Assembly (NCBI RefSeq): GCF_932526225.1
Contig: NC_064040.1
Coordinates: 11,942,856-12,006,855 of the forward strand
Reading direction: 5' to 3'
DNA length: 64,000 bases
Source: Nematostella vectensis
Taxonomy: Eukaryota > Cnidaria > Anthozoa > Actiniaria > Edwardsiidae
Under the pieces are notes generated by a model that ran no database searches, was not told the origin of the DNA, and saw only the letters and a list, made by a program, of their open reading frames with translations. How positions within the stretch are numbered: position 1 is the first letter of the stretch; each line of letters starts with the position of its first letter. The position numbers and the translations under genes were made by a program. This document shows positions 46,058 through 54,251 of the stretch, piece after piece.

Positions 46058-46387
46058 ATGGAGAACCAAACGGTGAAAGACTCGAAAGTATCCCCCGTAA
46101 AGCGAACAACGGATTATAAGTGTCTTCATGGCAGAGTGAAATATTATTGCAAAGATTGTCACGGATCGCAAATCTGCCCTCACAACCGGAGAAAAACGCG
46201 GTGCAGAGAATGTAACGGCGGTAGCATTTGTGAGCACAGACGAGCGAGATATGTCTGTAAAGACTGCAAGGGGAAAGGGATGTGTGAACACGGCAAACAG
46301 AGACCCTTTTGTAAGTTATGCGGAGGGTCTCAAATATGCGAACACGATAGACAAAAGCACCATTGCAGAACGTGTAACGGAAATTAA
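46058..46387 (+). CDS. Cys/His tandem-repeat protein, probable zinc binder
   Basis: A 109-aa protein. After about 20 residues it repeats a unit of about 18 residues, C.HGR.K..CK.C.GS.I, five times (CLHGRVKYYCKDC, CPHNRRKTRCREC, CEHRRARYVCKDC, CEHGKQRPFCKLC, CEHDRQKHHCRTC). Every unit keeps C-x-H and C-x2-C spacing, so one metal per unit is likely. Such repeats recur in large DNA viruses and algae; their function is unknown to me. The N-terminus MENQTVKDSK matches the PolB N-terminus MENLKVKDLK, as does the leader DNA, so this gene was joined to a copy of the polB start. Confidence 0.8.
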   Translation: MENQTVKDSKVSPVKRTTDYKCLHGRVKYYCKDCHGSQICPHNRRKTRCRECNGGSICEHRRARYVCKDCKGKGMCEHGKQRPFCKLCGGSQICEHDRQKHHCRTCNGN

Positions 46388-46584
46388 CATTGACCCACTC
46401 AGTTTTGTAACGCGTCTCACGTTACAAAACACATACATTCCTAATCACCCTAACAACTAGCGATTCTGAAAATAGGTTTTGTATTTACATTGAGAGTTCA
46501 CAGTCGCCAGGGTGGTCTGGTATGCACGTGAACAGGTATTGTCTTCTTGCGGTACGTCACATCCGTCCACATGCACCCCGCATG

Positions 46585-48099
46585 TTACCGGAATAGATAC
46601 CAAGCTAAACCAGCCGTGAAGGCTGTGATCGTGGCAAGGTTAGTTTCGTGCTGTGTGTTCGTGGGTTTAATCACGTCCGGCTTTGGGTTAGTTTTCGCCT
46701 CCGGTTCCGGTTTGTGAGCCGTGACTGACTCGGTATGAGGTAACACAATCTTTGAATGACCCATATTATGTTTTGGGATCGTTTTTATCTCGTTATTTAT
46801 CGGATTCAGCCCCAGTTTCATATCTGTGGTGGCTTTTTGTAACTTGTTATTATAGCCAGCGATCGAAGTGTTGTTATTTATCACAAGATACGATGGACTT
46901 AACCAACAGCCGAGGGCGAAAGCCAGGTCTAGTTTTTGTCTCGCCTGTTGTAAAGCAAACTGATACCGTTGTATACTTTTCGATATACTGTTTTCCACCA
47001 CCGCGCTTTCAAAGAGTTTCGTGAAGACCTGTTTCGTTTCCTGAGCTGAACCGCTATCACCGACGATTGACGACCGGGTCTGAACTTGCGCGCCTAGAAT
47101 ACAGTAAACAAAGGCTTCGATGCTCTGGTTTATCCTAGACAACCCAGCTTTGGTTAACCCCATTGATTTTTCCGGAAAGAACCACTCATACTGAAACCCA
47201 GTTCTAAGGTCTTTCAGGTACTCGATCTCAAAGTGATTCATGTGTTCGTGGTCGCTTTTGGCAGCGTCCCATTCGTCGTGTAATTGATCAATGGTGCCAT
47301 AAGGCTTATACTTGTCGTTAGAAGATGACAAGCCGTGATAATCATAATTATAAACGTTCCCTAACCCATGATTTATCGGTCCGAGGAACCGGAAATCGTC
47401 ACCAGTTCGGAATTCTGTTCTTAGTTTTTGGTAAGCCGCTTCGCTGTAAAAGTTTTTATTCCAACTAAAGAGCCTATCTTTTGGAAGAGGGCATTGTAGC
47501 TCGTTTAATATTCGTCTGATAGTGAAAATGATGTGAAATCTGTAGAATGACCCCACTTGAGAGTCGTCAATCATGTCACGCGTCACACCACATCCAGCAG
47601 TCGCGCAAAACATAGCAAAATTTAAGGCTTGACTCCAATAACTGAGGTTCGGGGCGTCGAGCCACCTACTAGCCTCCTTTGCTGTTCTGAATACTAGCAT
47701 GCTGTCGGTGAATATGTCCCTAAAAACAAAGTGTGTCTTCACCTTTGGTGTTATAAAAACATCGAAAGAGACGTAATTATTTCTCGTAGGGTTTTCGTCC
47801 CACGGCAATATCTTGTACTCTGCACGCGCGTCTAGTCTGTATTGTTTTGGGAACCCAAACAGTTGCTGGATCGTTTCCTTGTATGCTTGTGTGTCGTCGG
47901 CGACTAGAAAATCCTGGATATTCTCGGGTTTCCAGCTATTACCAGGGAAGTGATATAACGTTTTGACTAGATTCCCATTCTTGTCGAATGGATCGTATTC
48001 GTCCCCATTGAAAACGAATTGCACATCACCATGCTCGTCGGCAGAGAACCTAAAGCGTGAATAGTAAGGGTACCTTTTCACAAATTCTGTAAACTTCAT
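46585..48099 (-). CDS. Polinton protein of unknown function, about 504 aa, C-terminal membrane anchor
   Basis: A large protein without a motif I can name. It has a mixed alpha/beta N-terminal region rich in aromatics (FVKRYPYYSRFRFSADEHG), a helical middle and a low-complexity Pro/Lys/Thr tail, and ends in a hydrophobic segment (ATITAFTAGLAWYLF). The ATG at 48099 (MKFTEF) sits 28 bases from the TTTAAA box; the ATG at 48111 would be only 16 away, so I prefer 48099. Its position at the end of the virion-gene block suggests a structural or assembly role. No protease triad is visible. It probably corresponds to one of the large conserved PX/PY-type proteins of Polintons, but I cannot say which. 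Confidence 0.65.
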   Translation of the reverse strand: MKFTEFVKRYPYYSRFRFSADEHGDVQFVFNGDEYDPFDKNGNLVKTLYHFPGNSWKPENIQDFLVADDTQAYKETIQQLFGFPKQYRLDARAEYKILPWDENPTRNNYVSFDVFITPKVKTHFVFRDIFTDSMLVFRTAKEASRWLDAPNLSYWSQALNFAMFCATAGCGVTRDMIDDSQVGSFYRFHIIFTIRRILNELQCPLPKDRLFSWNKNFYSEAAYQKLRTEFRTGDDFRFLGPINHGLGNVYNYDYHGLSSSNDKYKPYGTIDQLHDEWDAAKSDHEHMNHFEIEYLKDLRTGFQYEWFFPEKSMGLTKAGLSRINQSIEAFVYCILGAQVQTRSSIVGDSGSAQETKQVFTKLFESAVVENSISKSIQRYQFALQQARQKLDLAFALGCWLSPSYLVINNNTSIAGYNNKLQKATTDMKLGLNPINNEIKTIPKHNMGHSKIVLPHTESVTAHKPEPEAKTNPKPDVIKPTNTQHETNLATITAFTAGLAWYLFR

Positions 48100-48116
48100 C
48101 TTATATGACATATAAG

Positions 48117-48135
48117 ATGTTTTTAAATCAGTCCT
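48117..48135 (-). promoter_or_regulatory. Promoter box of the 504-aa protein gene
   Basis: Minus strand GGACTGATTTAAAAACATC; TTTAAA starts at 48127. Confidence 0.6.
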
Positions 48136-48189
48136 TTACGCATCTCAATTCATAGATCCATCCGACGGGGGTTCTCTCGTACAGAAATT

Positions 48190-48795
48190 TCACCGAGCGG
48201 GTCGACTCGCCAGGTCTTTCAAAATCTCTTCTCTTACTGTTTCCCTCAGCTTGGTAATGTTTACGTTTTTTTCGTCCTCTCTTACCGACTTTTGACGGAT
48301 CTGGAGCTTTAGAGCCTCAAACTTGTCCACCTCGTTCAAGATTAAAGAGAACTCTTCGTCTGATATTTTGTTGTCTTTTAAAGCTTTAGAGACCAGGTCG
48401 CGTATGCTATTTACTTTTGCCTTTGCCATCGCCGCTGTTTGGTCGTGCTTGGAGACTTTTTGCGACAGCCGTTTAGAAACCGCCGCACAGCCTACAGAGG
48501 TGAGACCGAAAACACCGGCCAAAGCACCCAACGGAACTCCGACGACGATACCAAAACCCGACAGAGAAGTCCCCAAACCACTAGACCCAAGAATGACGGA
48601 TAAGAGTCCTAAGACCACACTTAACTTTGAAAACACGCTCTGCCCTCGTTTATACTTTTTCCTCACGTTCTCGTAATGTTTAACTTCTTGCTCCAAACTT
48701 CCCAAAACATCGTGGGTCTTTTGGAGTCTGAAGTTGTCACCCGAGGGGCTGACCCCTCGGGGTGCGTTCGGGTAGATTGAGTTGTACTCTTCCAT
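48190..48795 (-). CDS. Polinton membrane-associated protein with glycine-rich hydrophobic core, 201 aa
   Basis: An N-terminal MEEYNSIYPNAP leader and a coiled helix (LEQEVKHYENVRKKYKRG) are followed by a long Gly/Ser/Val/Leu-rich hydrophobic hairpin (about residues 55-105, SVVLGLLSVILGSSGLG... and GIVVGVPLGALAGVFGL). A basic C-terminal helical half contains the acidic ALKDNKISDEEF turn. This type is common among predicted proteins of cnidarian genomes, where it marks Polintons. The hydrophobic hairpin suggests membrane insertion during entry or assembly; this is inference. Confidence 0.75.
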   Translation of the reverse strand: MEEYNSIYPNAPRGVSPSGDNFRLQKTHDVLGSLEQEVKHYENVRKKYKRGQSVFSKLSVVLGLLSVILGSSGLGTSLSGFGIVVGVPLGALAGVFGLTSVGCAAVSKRLSQKVSKHDQTAAMAKAKVNSIRDLVSKALKDNKISDEEFSLILNEVDKFEALKLQIRQKSVREDEKNVNITKLRETVREEILKDLASRPAR

Positions 48796-48816
48796 AGCTT
48801 TATTATGGGGAGAGTT

Positions 48817-48830
48817 TATTCTTTAAGTGA
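48817..48830 (-). promoter_or_regulatory. Promoter box of the 201-aa protein gene
   Basis: Minus strand TCACTTAAAGAATA; box to ATG 32 bases. Confidence 0.6.
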
Positions 48831-49446
48831 TTTCTAAAATTAGACGTATCGGGTAGAGACCGCGCTCTATTGTGTTTCCGTCACCGCCCTTTATACTAAG
48901 ACGGAGACTACTCACGTAACCGACTGATGTGGTGCTAACCCGTACCGGATCGCTTGGATTGAGGTATATCTTTCCTTCATCAAGTTCTACACTTGCTAGG
49001 ATTTGTGAGGGCGCCCCTTGTTGGAGGGAGTCGGACGCGTTCACAAGATCGCAGTGGATAAAAATAGCCTCGTGACCTATCATCTTTATCTCGTGGCGAG
49101 TGTTTGCTTCCAGCTCCCTGGTCTTGAGTCCTAACAGGCAGGCGAGCGGCTCATTCAACACGACGTTCCGATGAACTTCGAGTGACGAGTCTCTAATAGA
49201 GACTGACTTTTCACCAAGACGCATACCCCCATCTATTTGACGTTTTAGCGTCTCGATCGTATACTGCCCCGCGGGGATCCTAAGGATAATGTTCTCACCG
49301 TCGGAGACCGTCCCCTCGCTTGAGAGACTGTTACAACGATTATGAAACGCACATCCTCGCAGCGCGATAAACCGCGGCTTTTCAATAGGGTGTTCTAAAT
49401 AGACGGTAAAGTCGCCAACGTTCCCTTCAATGTAGAGTAATACCAT
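48823..49446 (-). CDS. Putative penton/minor capsid protein (single jelly-roll)
   Basis: A 207-aa, beta-rich protein without membrane segments. Features resembling Polinton/adintovirus pentons are the IPAGQYTIETLKRQI helix-strand near residue 56, the IFIHCDLVNASDSLQQGAP segment and the closing SSLRLSIKGGDGNTIE...LILEIT strands. A penton forms the pentameric vertices of the icosahedral particle beside the double-jelly-roll hexon at 53010-54248. The fold is inferred from pattern only. It is followed at 3 bp distance on the same strand by the upstream gene at 49450. Confidence 0.6.
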   Translation of the reverse strand: MVLLYIEGNVGDFTVYLEHPIEKPRFIALRGCAFHNRCNSLSSEGTVSDGENIILRIPAGQYTIETLKRQIDGGMRLGEKSVSIRDSSLEVHRNVVLNEPLACLLGLKTRELEANTRHEIKMIGHEAIFIHCDLVNASDSLQQGAPSQILASVELDEGKIYLNPSDPVRVSTTSVGYVSSLRLSIKGGDGNTIERGLYPIRLILEIT

Positions 49447-49449
49447 TTG

Positions 49450-50472
49450 TTATGATTTCCGTCTACTTTTAAATCGTTCTACGAAGTACAGAACGACAGC
49501 GACGATGAGAAGCCAAGCGTTTTTAGCTAAAAAGCCAACAACTTCACCCGCCGTTCTAAAGATGAAACTGGCTATCGCACCAACCATTCCTGGGAGTATT
49601 TCTCCTAATTTTTTGCCTATTGTTTTCAGACCATTTCCAACACCTTTTGCAACACTAGTCAGCCCAGCTTTCAGATTAGAGACAATAACACCGATAACAA
49701 CGCCAACAGCGGTAACGACAGCAACGGTGGTAAATCCGTATTTCTTAAAAATCGCTTTAACACGATCTTTCAACGACATTCTCTCTTCAAGGTTTTCTCT
49801 CTCCAATTGATTCTCTTCCAAAGTCTCATCTATGACAGAATTTCTTTCGCTGAGCTCTTCATTTTTACGATCTATAGCTCTTAGTCTTTCTTGGTTAGTT
49901 GTTTCACTTCGTTCCTCATTATTTTTTCTCATTTGCTCGGTGTTTCTCTCTTCTTCTTCTCTGAGTGTATTACCTGTAGCGTCTAGTTCATCGAGTTGAA
50001 TCTGAATTTGCTTGTACTTTCCGGATCTGATTTTGTCGTCAACACTCTTCCGCACCGTCCTGTCCTCATTATACAACCTTTCTGGTATAGTCCAACCACC
50101 TTTTCTCGCAGAATAGAAGGAAATGAATTGTTTTCCTCTCTCATCCGTTGAAATCTGAACTAAATTTTCATCAAGATCTGGATATTTCGATAACAAAAGG
50201 TCTACCCTAAGTGTGTCCGTTGAAGAAGAACCTCCAATATTCTGTAATTCCATGTATTCGGGGACAACCCTCCCGGGGTTTCGTGTTTTCCATAAGTCGG
50301 TCAACCTCCTAATCACATAGCTTGCACCTCTACCAAATCTGTTTGAAATCCTTTCATTCCATGATTCTCTTCCCTCACCATCGTTTGGGATAAGAGAGTC
50401 ATAATCTTCGTCTACAGTAGTATTCAAATCTTCTCTACCTTCTTCTGTTGTGGGATCAAAATCTATATCCAT
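49450..50472 (-). CDS. Polinton coiled-coil and membrane-active protein, 340 aa
   Basis: An acidic N-terminus, a basic globular part (RFGRGASYVIRRLTDLWKTRNPGR), a long Glu/Arg/Asn-rich coiled coil (about residues 150-225), then three hydrophobic or amphipathic stretches: VAVVTAVGVVIGVIVSNL, the Gly-rich amphipathic KGVGNGLKTIGKKLGEILPG, and AWLLIVAVVLYFVERF near the end. This resembles a lytic or membrane-remodelling virion protein, in the manner of the minor core proteins of adenoviruses, but I claim similarity of layout only. Anchor and coiled coil suggest an oligomeric membrane protein. Confidence 0.65.
   Translation of the reverse strand: MDIDFDPTTEEGREDLNTTVDEDYDSLIPNDGEGRESWNERISNRFGRGASYVIRRLTDLWKTRNPGRVVPEYMELQNIGGSSSTDTLRVDLLLSKYPDLDENLVQISTDERGKQFISFYSARKGGWTIPERLYNEDRTVRKSVDDKIRSGKYKQIQIQLDELDATGNTLREEEERNTEQMRKNNEERSETTNQERLRAIDRKNEELSERNSVIDETLEENQLERENLEERMSLKDRVKAIFKKYGFTTVAVVTAVGVVIGVIVSNLKAGLTSVAKGVGNGLKTIGKKLGEILPGMVGAIASFIFRTAGEVVGFLAKNAWLLIVAVVLYFVERFKSRRKS
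49464..49475 (-). promoter_or_regulatory. Promoter box of the putative penton gene
   Basis: Minus strand CGATTTAAAAGT; 27 bases to the ATG; lies inside the 3' end of the upstream coding sequence. Confidence 0.6.
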
Positions 50473-50494
50473 TTCTTATTTTGTTTGAAAATAA

Positions 50495-50509
50495 GAAATC
50501 TTTAAGTCG
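50495..50509 (-). promoter_or_regulatory. Promoter box of the 340-aa protein gene
   Basis: Minus strand CGACTTAAAGATTTC; 34 bases to the ATG. Confidence 0.65.
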
Positions 50510-50516
50510 TGCCGGC

Positions 50517-50933
50517 TCATATCCACCTACTCGCTACATAGCCAAGGGCTAACATTCCACCTCCAACATATGCCATCTCTCCCATCTTTTGGTTGCTACT
50601 TGGTCTGTAGTAATCTGAGAGCTCAGGCTCTTTCAAATCAAAATCTGGATGTGTTTGAGCGTATAGTTTGAAGGCCTGATCGGTCTCCTTATCATTCTCA
50701 TCCGCACGAAGTTTATTATTATATTCTTCCTCCAACCAATCCTGGTATTCCTGTCTTTTTTTCTGCCAATCACCCATTGCTTGTTGATACTTTTCAAGCG
50801 CTTTATCGTGTCTTATTTTTTCTTTATCAACATGAGTAGCGTCAGAAGATAAGTATCTCGCTAGGTAACTCCCTCCAACGAATGCCGTCGCATTAAGAAT
50901 AGCTCCACCAATCATAAATGCTATACTCGCCAT
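50517..50933 (-). CDS. Polinton small membrane/coiled-coil protein, 138 aa
   Basis: An N-terminal hydrophobic segment (AFMIGGAILNATAFVGGSYLA), a long charged helix (EKYQQAMGDWQKKRQEYQDW), a region with PELSDYY, and a second hydrophobic segment (MAYVGGGMLALGYVASRWI). The arrangement suggests both ends in the membrane with a helical loop between. I recognise it as a type seen with Polintons in cnidarians but know no function. Confidence 0.7.
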   Translation of the reverse strand: MASIAFMIGGAILNATAFVGGSYLARYLSSDATHVDKEKIRHDKALEKYQQAMGDWQKKRQEYQDWLEEEYNNKLRADENDKETDQAFKLYAQTHPDFDLKEPELSDYYRPSSNQKMGEMAYVGGGMLALGYVASRWI

Positions 50934-50950
50934 TTATTAATCAATCTATA

Positions 50951-50965
50951 AGATCTTTAAGTCGC
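50951..50965 (-). promoter_or_regulatory. Promoter box of the 138-aa protein gene
   Basis: Minus strand GCGACTTAAAGATCT; 28 bases to the ATG. Confidence 0.65.
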
Positions 50966-51190
50966 CTACAGCGGTTTTGGCAAAATCTTTTGTGTTTCCA
51001 GATAATCTTTCAGATACATACTACCGGACAGGACAGCAACCCATTTAGCGTAGTTTGTAACACTTGACGAAGGGTCGCTGATGAATGACTCTTTCATAGC
51101 CTTTTTAGCAACATAACCCATACCGGCGGCTAATCCGATGATGACTGCTGAGTCGGTGATCGTTTTCACAAGTTTGTTTTCAGTTGACAT
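50966..51190 (-). CDS. Polinton small two-pass membrane protein, 74 aa
   Basis: Hydrophobic stretches SAVIIGLAAGMGYVAKKAM and YAKWVAVLSGSMYLKDYL are separated by a polar loop. No family recognised. It is one of four small membrane proteins in a row between 49450 and 51645. Confidence 0.65.
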   Translation of the reverse strand: MSTENKLVKTITDSAVIIGLAAGMGYVAKKAMKESFISDPSSSVTNYAKWVAVLSGSMYLKDYLETQKILPKPL

Positions 51191-51212
51191 GATTTTATTT
51201 ATTACAGATTCA

Positions 51213-51229
51213 GATAATCTTTAAATCAC
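51213..51229 (-). promoter_or_regulatory. Promoter box of the 74-aa protein gene
   Basis: Minus strand GTGATTTAAAGATTATC; it overlaps the stop codon of the upstream gene at 51226; 35 bases to the ATG. Confidence 0.7.
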
Positions 51230-51645
51230 AACATTCCTATTTTAGGCGTCGCGTTCGGGAGGCTAGCCTCTCGAGCGGCAGGTCTCTCGAAAGTTTCGGT
51301 CTCGGGCGTCTTTTTGTAAAAACGCATATACATATCCAATGCGGTGAGCCCTATTCCGACTAGAGCCAGTACAGTTGTAAACGATAGCTCTGGAATCCAA
51401 GCGTCCGAGAGGCTATCCCCTCGAGCTCCCTCTTGGTGGGGTGTCTCTGCTCGTGCAGCGTCTTCCGAACTCGCCTCCGCCTCGCGTTCCATTTCCCTAG
51501 CGAGCGCTTCTCTACACCTCCTATTATATTCGGCAACTCTCTTACCGGACGCAACCTTTTTAGGGTCTTTCTCTCTAGCAGCACTCTTATTCTTGGGGGG
51601 AGGGTCCTTTGTGATTTGCTCAACCTCTTGATTTTCGTCAGACAT
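51226..51645 (-). CDS. Polinton single-pass membrane protein, 139 aa
   Basis: A charged N-terminus with a KDPKKVASGKRVAEYNRR basic helix, an Ala/Glu-rich helix, one membrane segment (LSFTTVLALVGIGLTALDMYM, about residues 90-110) and a polar tail. Two copies of the GAGGGAGCTCGAGGGG repeat lie inside the coding sequence, encoding EGARGDS and AAREASL, so the repeat has spread into the gene without breaking it. Confidence 0.68.
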   Translation of the reverse strand: MSDENQEVEQITKDPPPKNKSAAREKDPKKVASGKRVAEYNRRCREALAREMEREAEASSEDAARAETPHQEGARGDSLSDAWIPELSFTTVLALVGIGLTALDMYMRFYKKTPETETFERPAAREASLPNATPKIGML

Positions 51646-51668
51646 GATTCTTTACTCACTGAATAAAG

Positions 51669-51682
51669 AATCTTTAAATCAC
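51669..51682 (-). promoter_or_regulatory. Promoter box of the 139-aa protein gene
   Basis: Minus strand GTGATTTAAAGATT; 33 bases to the ATG. Confidence 0.7.
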
Positions 51683-51684
51683 AT

Positions 51685-51800
51685 CATGCTCAAGAGCTTG
51701 CTCAGGTGTGCTCAAGAGCTTGCTCAGGTGTGCTCAAGAGCTTGCTTAGACGTGCTCAGGTGTGCTCAAGAGCTTGCTCAGGTGTGCTTGAAACTTCTTG
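51685..51800. repeat. Short tandem repeats between two Polinton genes
   Basis: About five imperfect units of about 21 bp, CTCAAGAGCTTGCTCAGGTGTG. The CAAGAGCTTG core is a near-palindrome. This is the longest non-coding gap in the element's interior. Confidence 0.85.
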
Positions 51801-51842
51801 AAGTTTGTTGGAAGTCTCCTGTGAAGGTGTTAGTTTAACATG

Positions 51843-52295
51843 CTAAGCGACCCGAAAGAGGGCACTAGCAAGTGCTACCATCCTTCCTCCCTTCAATACC
51901 AAGAGACCTGCAAAGTTTGACAATTCGCGTTTAACCAACTCGTCGTTCTGTAAGTCTTTGCTAAGCGCTTCGGTGTCATCTACAGGAACCACGTAGGAAA
52001 TGACTTGAGACACCACTTGAAGTGCTGATTCTACTAATCCATCAGTAACTTGCTTGCCTAAGACAGTCTGGTAGCGAACAAAGTATTTCTCGACGTCTTT
52101 CGCCGAGAGCTTCTTGATATCACCAAGACTCATACCGACACCAAGAAATTCCTTCGTAGTCCCAAGAGATGCGAGAATAGCCAGCGATTCTCGTTTGACT
52201 TCAACATCATCTTCGGGAGGCTCGCCCTTCGAGCTAGCCCCTCGGGCTCCCTCAGACTCGGGTTTCTCTTCCATGTAATCCTCGACGCTTGCCAT
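51843..52295 (-). CDS. Polinton protein of unknown function, about 150 aa
   Basis: Started at MASVEDYMEEK, 33 bases from its promoter box; the open frame runs further upstream without a suitable ATG. An acidic N-terminal part contains EGARGASS, encoded by a copy of the dispersed repeat. A helical C-terminal domain follows (KKLSAKDVEKYFVRYQTVLG, then VTDGLVESALQVVSQVISYV) with alternating hydrophobic residues but no clear membrane segment. Family not recognised. Confidence 0.6.
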   Translation of the reverse strand: MASVEDYMEEKPESEGARGASSKGEPPEDDVEVKRESLAILASLGTTKEFLGVGMSLGDIKKLSAKDVEKYFVRYQTVLGKQVTDGLVESALQVVSQVISYVVPVDDTEALSKDLQNDELVKRELSNFAGLLVLKGGRMVALASALFRVA

Positions 52296-52316
52296 CTTAT
52301 TTTGTAAGTAGACCAA

Positions 52317-52332
52317 GATGTTTTTAAACCAC
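52317..52332 (-). promoter_or_regulatory. Promoter box of the 150-aa protein gene
   Basis: Minus strand GTGGTTTAAAAACATC; it combines the GTGG start of the polymerase-class box with the longer spacing of the virion class. Confidence 0.65.
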
Positions 52333-52354
52333 TTCGAGGGGCTAGCCCTAGAGC

Positions 52355-52981
52355 TCACCGCGTGGTAGGAATCTCCAAATAATTTTGGAATGGATGCCGT
52401 AGACAGAAACAGAGTCTGGAATACTTTTCAGTTTTCAGCAGTTCTACGAACTTTTTACGAGTCTCGACGTCTAAATCACCTCCATAATCTTCAAACAGTG
52501 TTTTGGTGCCAATTTGAGATGGATTATGGAATGTGACCACACAGGCGACGTTATCACGGAAGGGCTTTGCTATGGATGTTAATTGTTGCGTCAATACCCA
52601 CACTGATAATCCTTCGTGTCTCCCTGAGAACGCTAGATTGATAAACTTGTTCGAGCGTTGCTTTAGATCTTTCGATACAGCACAGTCATCCAAAACGAGT
52701 AACGTATTTGTACCAGAAAATAGCACCGCACAATCTGTTAGTAACTCGTTAATCTCATCGGTGTTACTAGCATCCGGCGATAATACCAAGAAACGTTTAT
52801 CTCCGTGAGCAAATCTACGATAGGACTTGTTTTTCGCATAAGTCGGACAAATCAACACAATGTATTCAAACACATGCCGGAACGGCCCCCGGAGCTGTTC
52901 CGTGAGGTACTTTGTCTTCCCACAATTAGTAGGTCCTGTGATAATACAATGAAAAGGAACTTTTTCCCGTAATTCTTCCAT
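52355..52981 (-). CDS. Polinton FtsK/HerA-type (A32-like) genome packaging ATPase
   Basis: A 208-aa protein started at MEELREK (32 bases from its box). Walker A is GPTNCGKT (about residues 16-23) and Walker B TLLVLDDC (about 96-103), followed by an NLAFSGRHEGLSVWVLTQQ segment with the sensor Gln and a C-terminal domain. Its length and motif spacing fit the packaging ATPase of Polintons, which pumps the genome into preformed capsids. It lies immediately downstream of the major capsid gene on the same strand. Confidence 0.92.
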   Translation of the reverse strand: MEELREKVPFHCIITGPTNCGKTKYLTEQLRGPFRHVFEYIVLICPTYAKNKSYRRFAHGDKRFLVLSPDASNTDEINELLTDCAVLFSGTNTLLVLDDCAVSKDLKQRSNKFINLAFSGRHEGLSVWVLTQQLTSIAKPFRDNVACVVTFHNPSQIGTKTLFEDYGGDLDVETRKKFVELLKTEKYSRLCFCLRHPFQNYLEIPTTR

Positions 52982-53000
52982 TCTTTTTGTATTATCACAC

Positions 53001-53017
53001 AAGTCCTTTTTAATACA
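53001..53017 (-). promoter_or_regulatory. Promoter box of the ATPase gene
   Basis: Minus strand TGTATTAAAAAGGACTT; its TTAA includes the stop codon of the major capsid gene; 32 bases to the ATG. Confidence 0.5.
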
Positions 53018-54248
53018 TGATTGCTCTCAAATTCGAGTTCATAACCTCCATCAACGCGTCGGCTACTACAAACATGTAGCAGGTGATGTTTCCCGTCCCT
53101 CCAACTTTTCGTTTCATTTCTAGTTTTACTCCGTCCCGCGTGTTGTTCAAGACCAGACCTCCTCCGTGAATGCTGTTATCTGGTTGTGCCCTCAAGTCGA
53201 CCCACAGAGCAAACTTGTTATTAGCGTAAAAATCCTTTTGCTTAACACCCTCTCTACCGAAACGTTTCTTTACCGACTCCCAGAGGTCCGGCGGTGTCAT
53301 CCCCTTGGAGTAGAGACGGTTTGGCATGCCATCCACATTAATGTTGATCGATGTGATACTTGGATTGACAAACTTTTCGGAATCCCTTGCCCCTCCTGTA
53401 TAGCTCTCTGTGAACAGACACAATATCCCTGTCATTGACCTCCTCGGCAGATTAATGTGCTCGTTTATGACACCATCATTAGGTTTGGAAATGGTGAACG
53501 TTTTGTGGAGAATGACGTTCTCGTAAAAGAATCCTCTACCAACCTGATAAGCCGACAACGCCTCACGAGCCAAGTATTCACTTGAGATGCAAGCATATTC
53601 CAACTCAAGGTTTGTGATTGTGTACGTTGGAGTCTTGACCGTGTCAGCATAAACAACGACGTCGGAAACTGGGGCTAGAGTAATTTCAAAGATTAGCGGA
53701 TGAGGTAACGCCTTTGGATAAAAGACCCCATGCTCGCCGAGAATAGGATGGTCGAGTGGAATGCAGTACTTGGTGTTGTGAACTGCTGCAAGAGCTACTT
53801 CCTTAGCATCTGATGTCGCTTTGTCACCTGCATTTGTCCTGAGCTTCCTCATGTTTTCAGAGGAGATACCTTGTTTTATTCTATCCTCACGATCTTCAGC
53901 TTGTAAGTATAAGTCGTGATAGGTTTGAAAGAGATCGTATCTTTGAGTATCCTGTAGTGTTTCTCCGCCGAAGAGAATCTTGAGTCTCGACACTAGGTTT
54001 CGACCAACGTTGTTGACGAGAGTATTATTCGCGTGTCCTGCGACGTTTAAGTCAAATAGTAAGGATACACTACCTGGAACAATCACTACATTTTCAGCAA
54101 GTTTTGGAATATTTATATAGAGGGTTTCTCCAGGACTTGCCGATGAGGGATTGAATGTAATCCGATTCAGCGACGATTCCGCTTTCAGGCCGAAGGGTTC
54201 CCGTGGGATCCTGTTTGGGTTAATTTTTTCTGATATCGCTTGTGCCAT
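53010..54248 (-). CDS. Polinton major capsid protein (double jelly-roll hexon)
   Basis: A 412-aa, beta-rich protein with no membrane segments. Recognisable points are the N-terminal region with FNPSSASPGETLYINIPKL, the VPGSVSLLFDLN strand, RNLVSRLKILFGGE followed by YDLFQTYHDLYLQ, the middle AHPL-like LPHPLIFEITLAP, and LEYACISSEYLA opening the second half. These fit the capsid protein of Polintons/adintoviruses, which forms trimeric hexons of an icosahedral particle. The gene is intact and divergent from the integrase, with which it shares a 33-bp intergenic region. Confidence 0.9.
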   Translation of the reverse strand: MAQAISEKINPNRIPREPFGLKAESSLNRITFNPSSASPGETLYINIPKLAENVVIVPGSVSLLFDLNVAGHANNTLVNNVGRNLVSRLKILFGGETLQDTQRYDLFQTYHDLYLQAEDREDRIKQGISSENMRKLRTNAGDKATSDAKEVALAAVHNTKYCIPLDHPILGEHGVFYPKALPHPLIFEITLAPVSDVVVYADTVKTPTYTITNLELEYACISSEYLAREALSAYQVGRGFFYENVILHKTFTISKPNDGVINEHINLPRRSMTGILCLFTESYTGGARDSEKFVNPSITSININVDGMPNRLYSKGMTPPDLWESVKKRFGREGVKQKDFYANNKFALWVDLRAQPDNSIHGGGLVLNNTRDGVKLEMKRKVGGTGNITCYMFVVADALMEVMNSNLRAIMY

Positions 54249-54251
54249 CTT

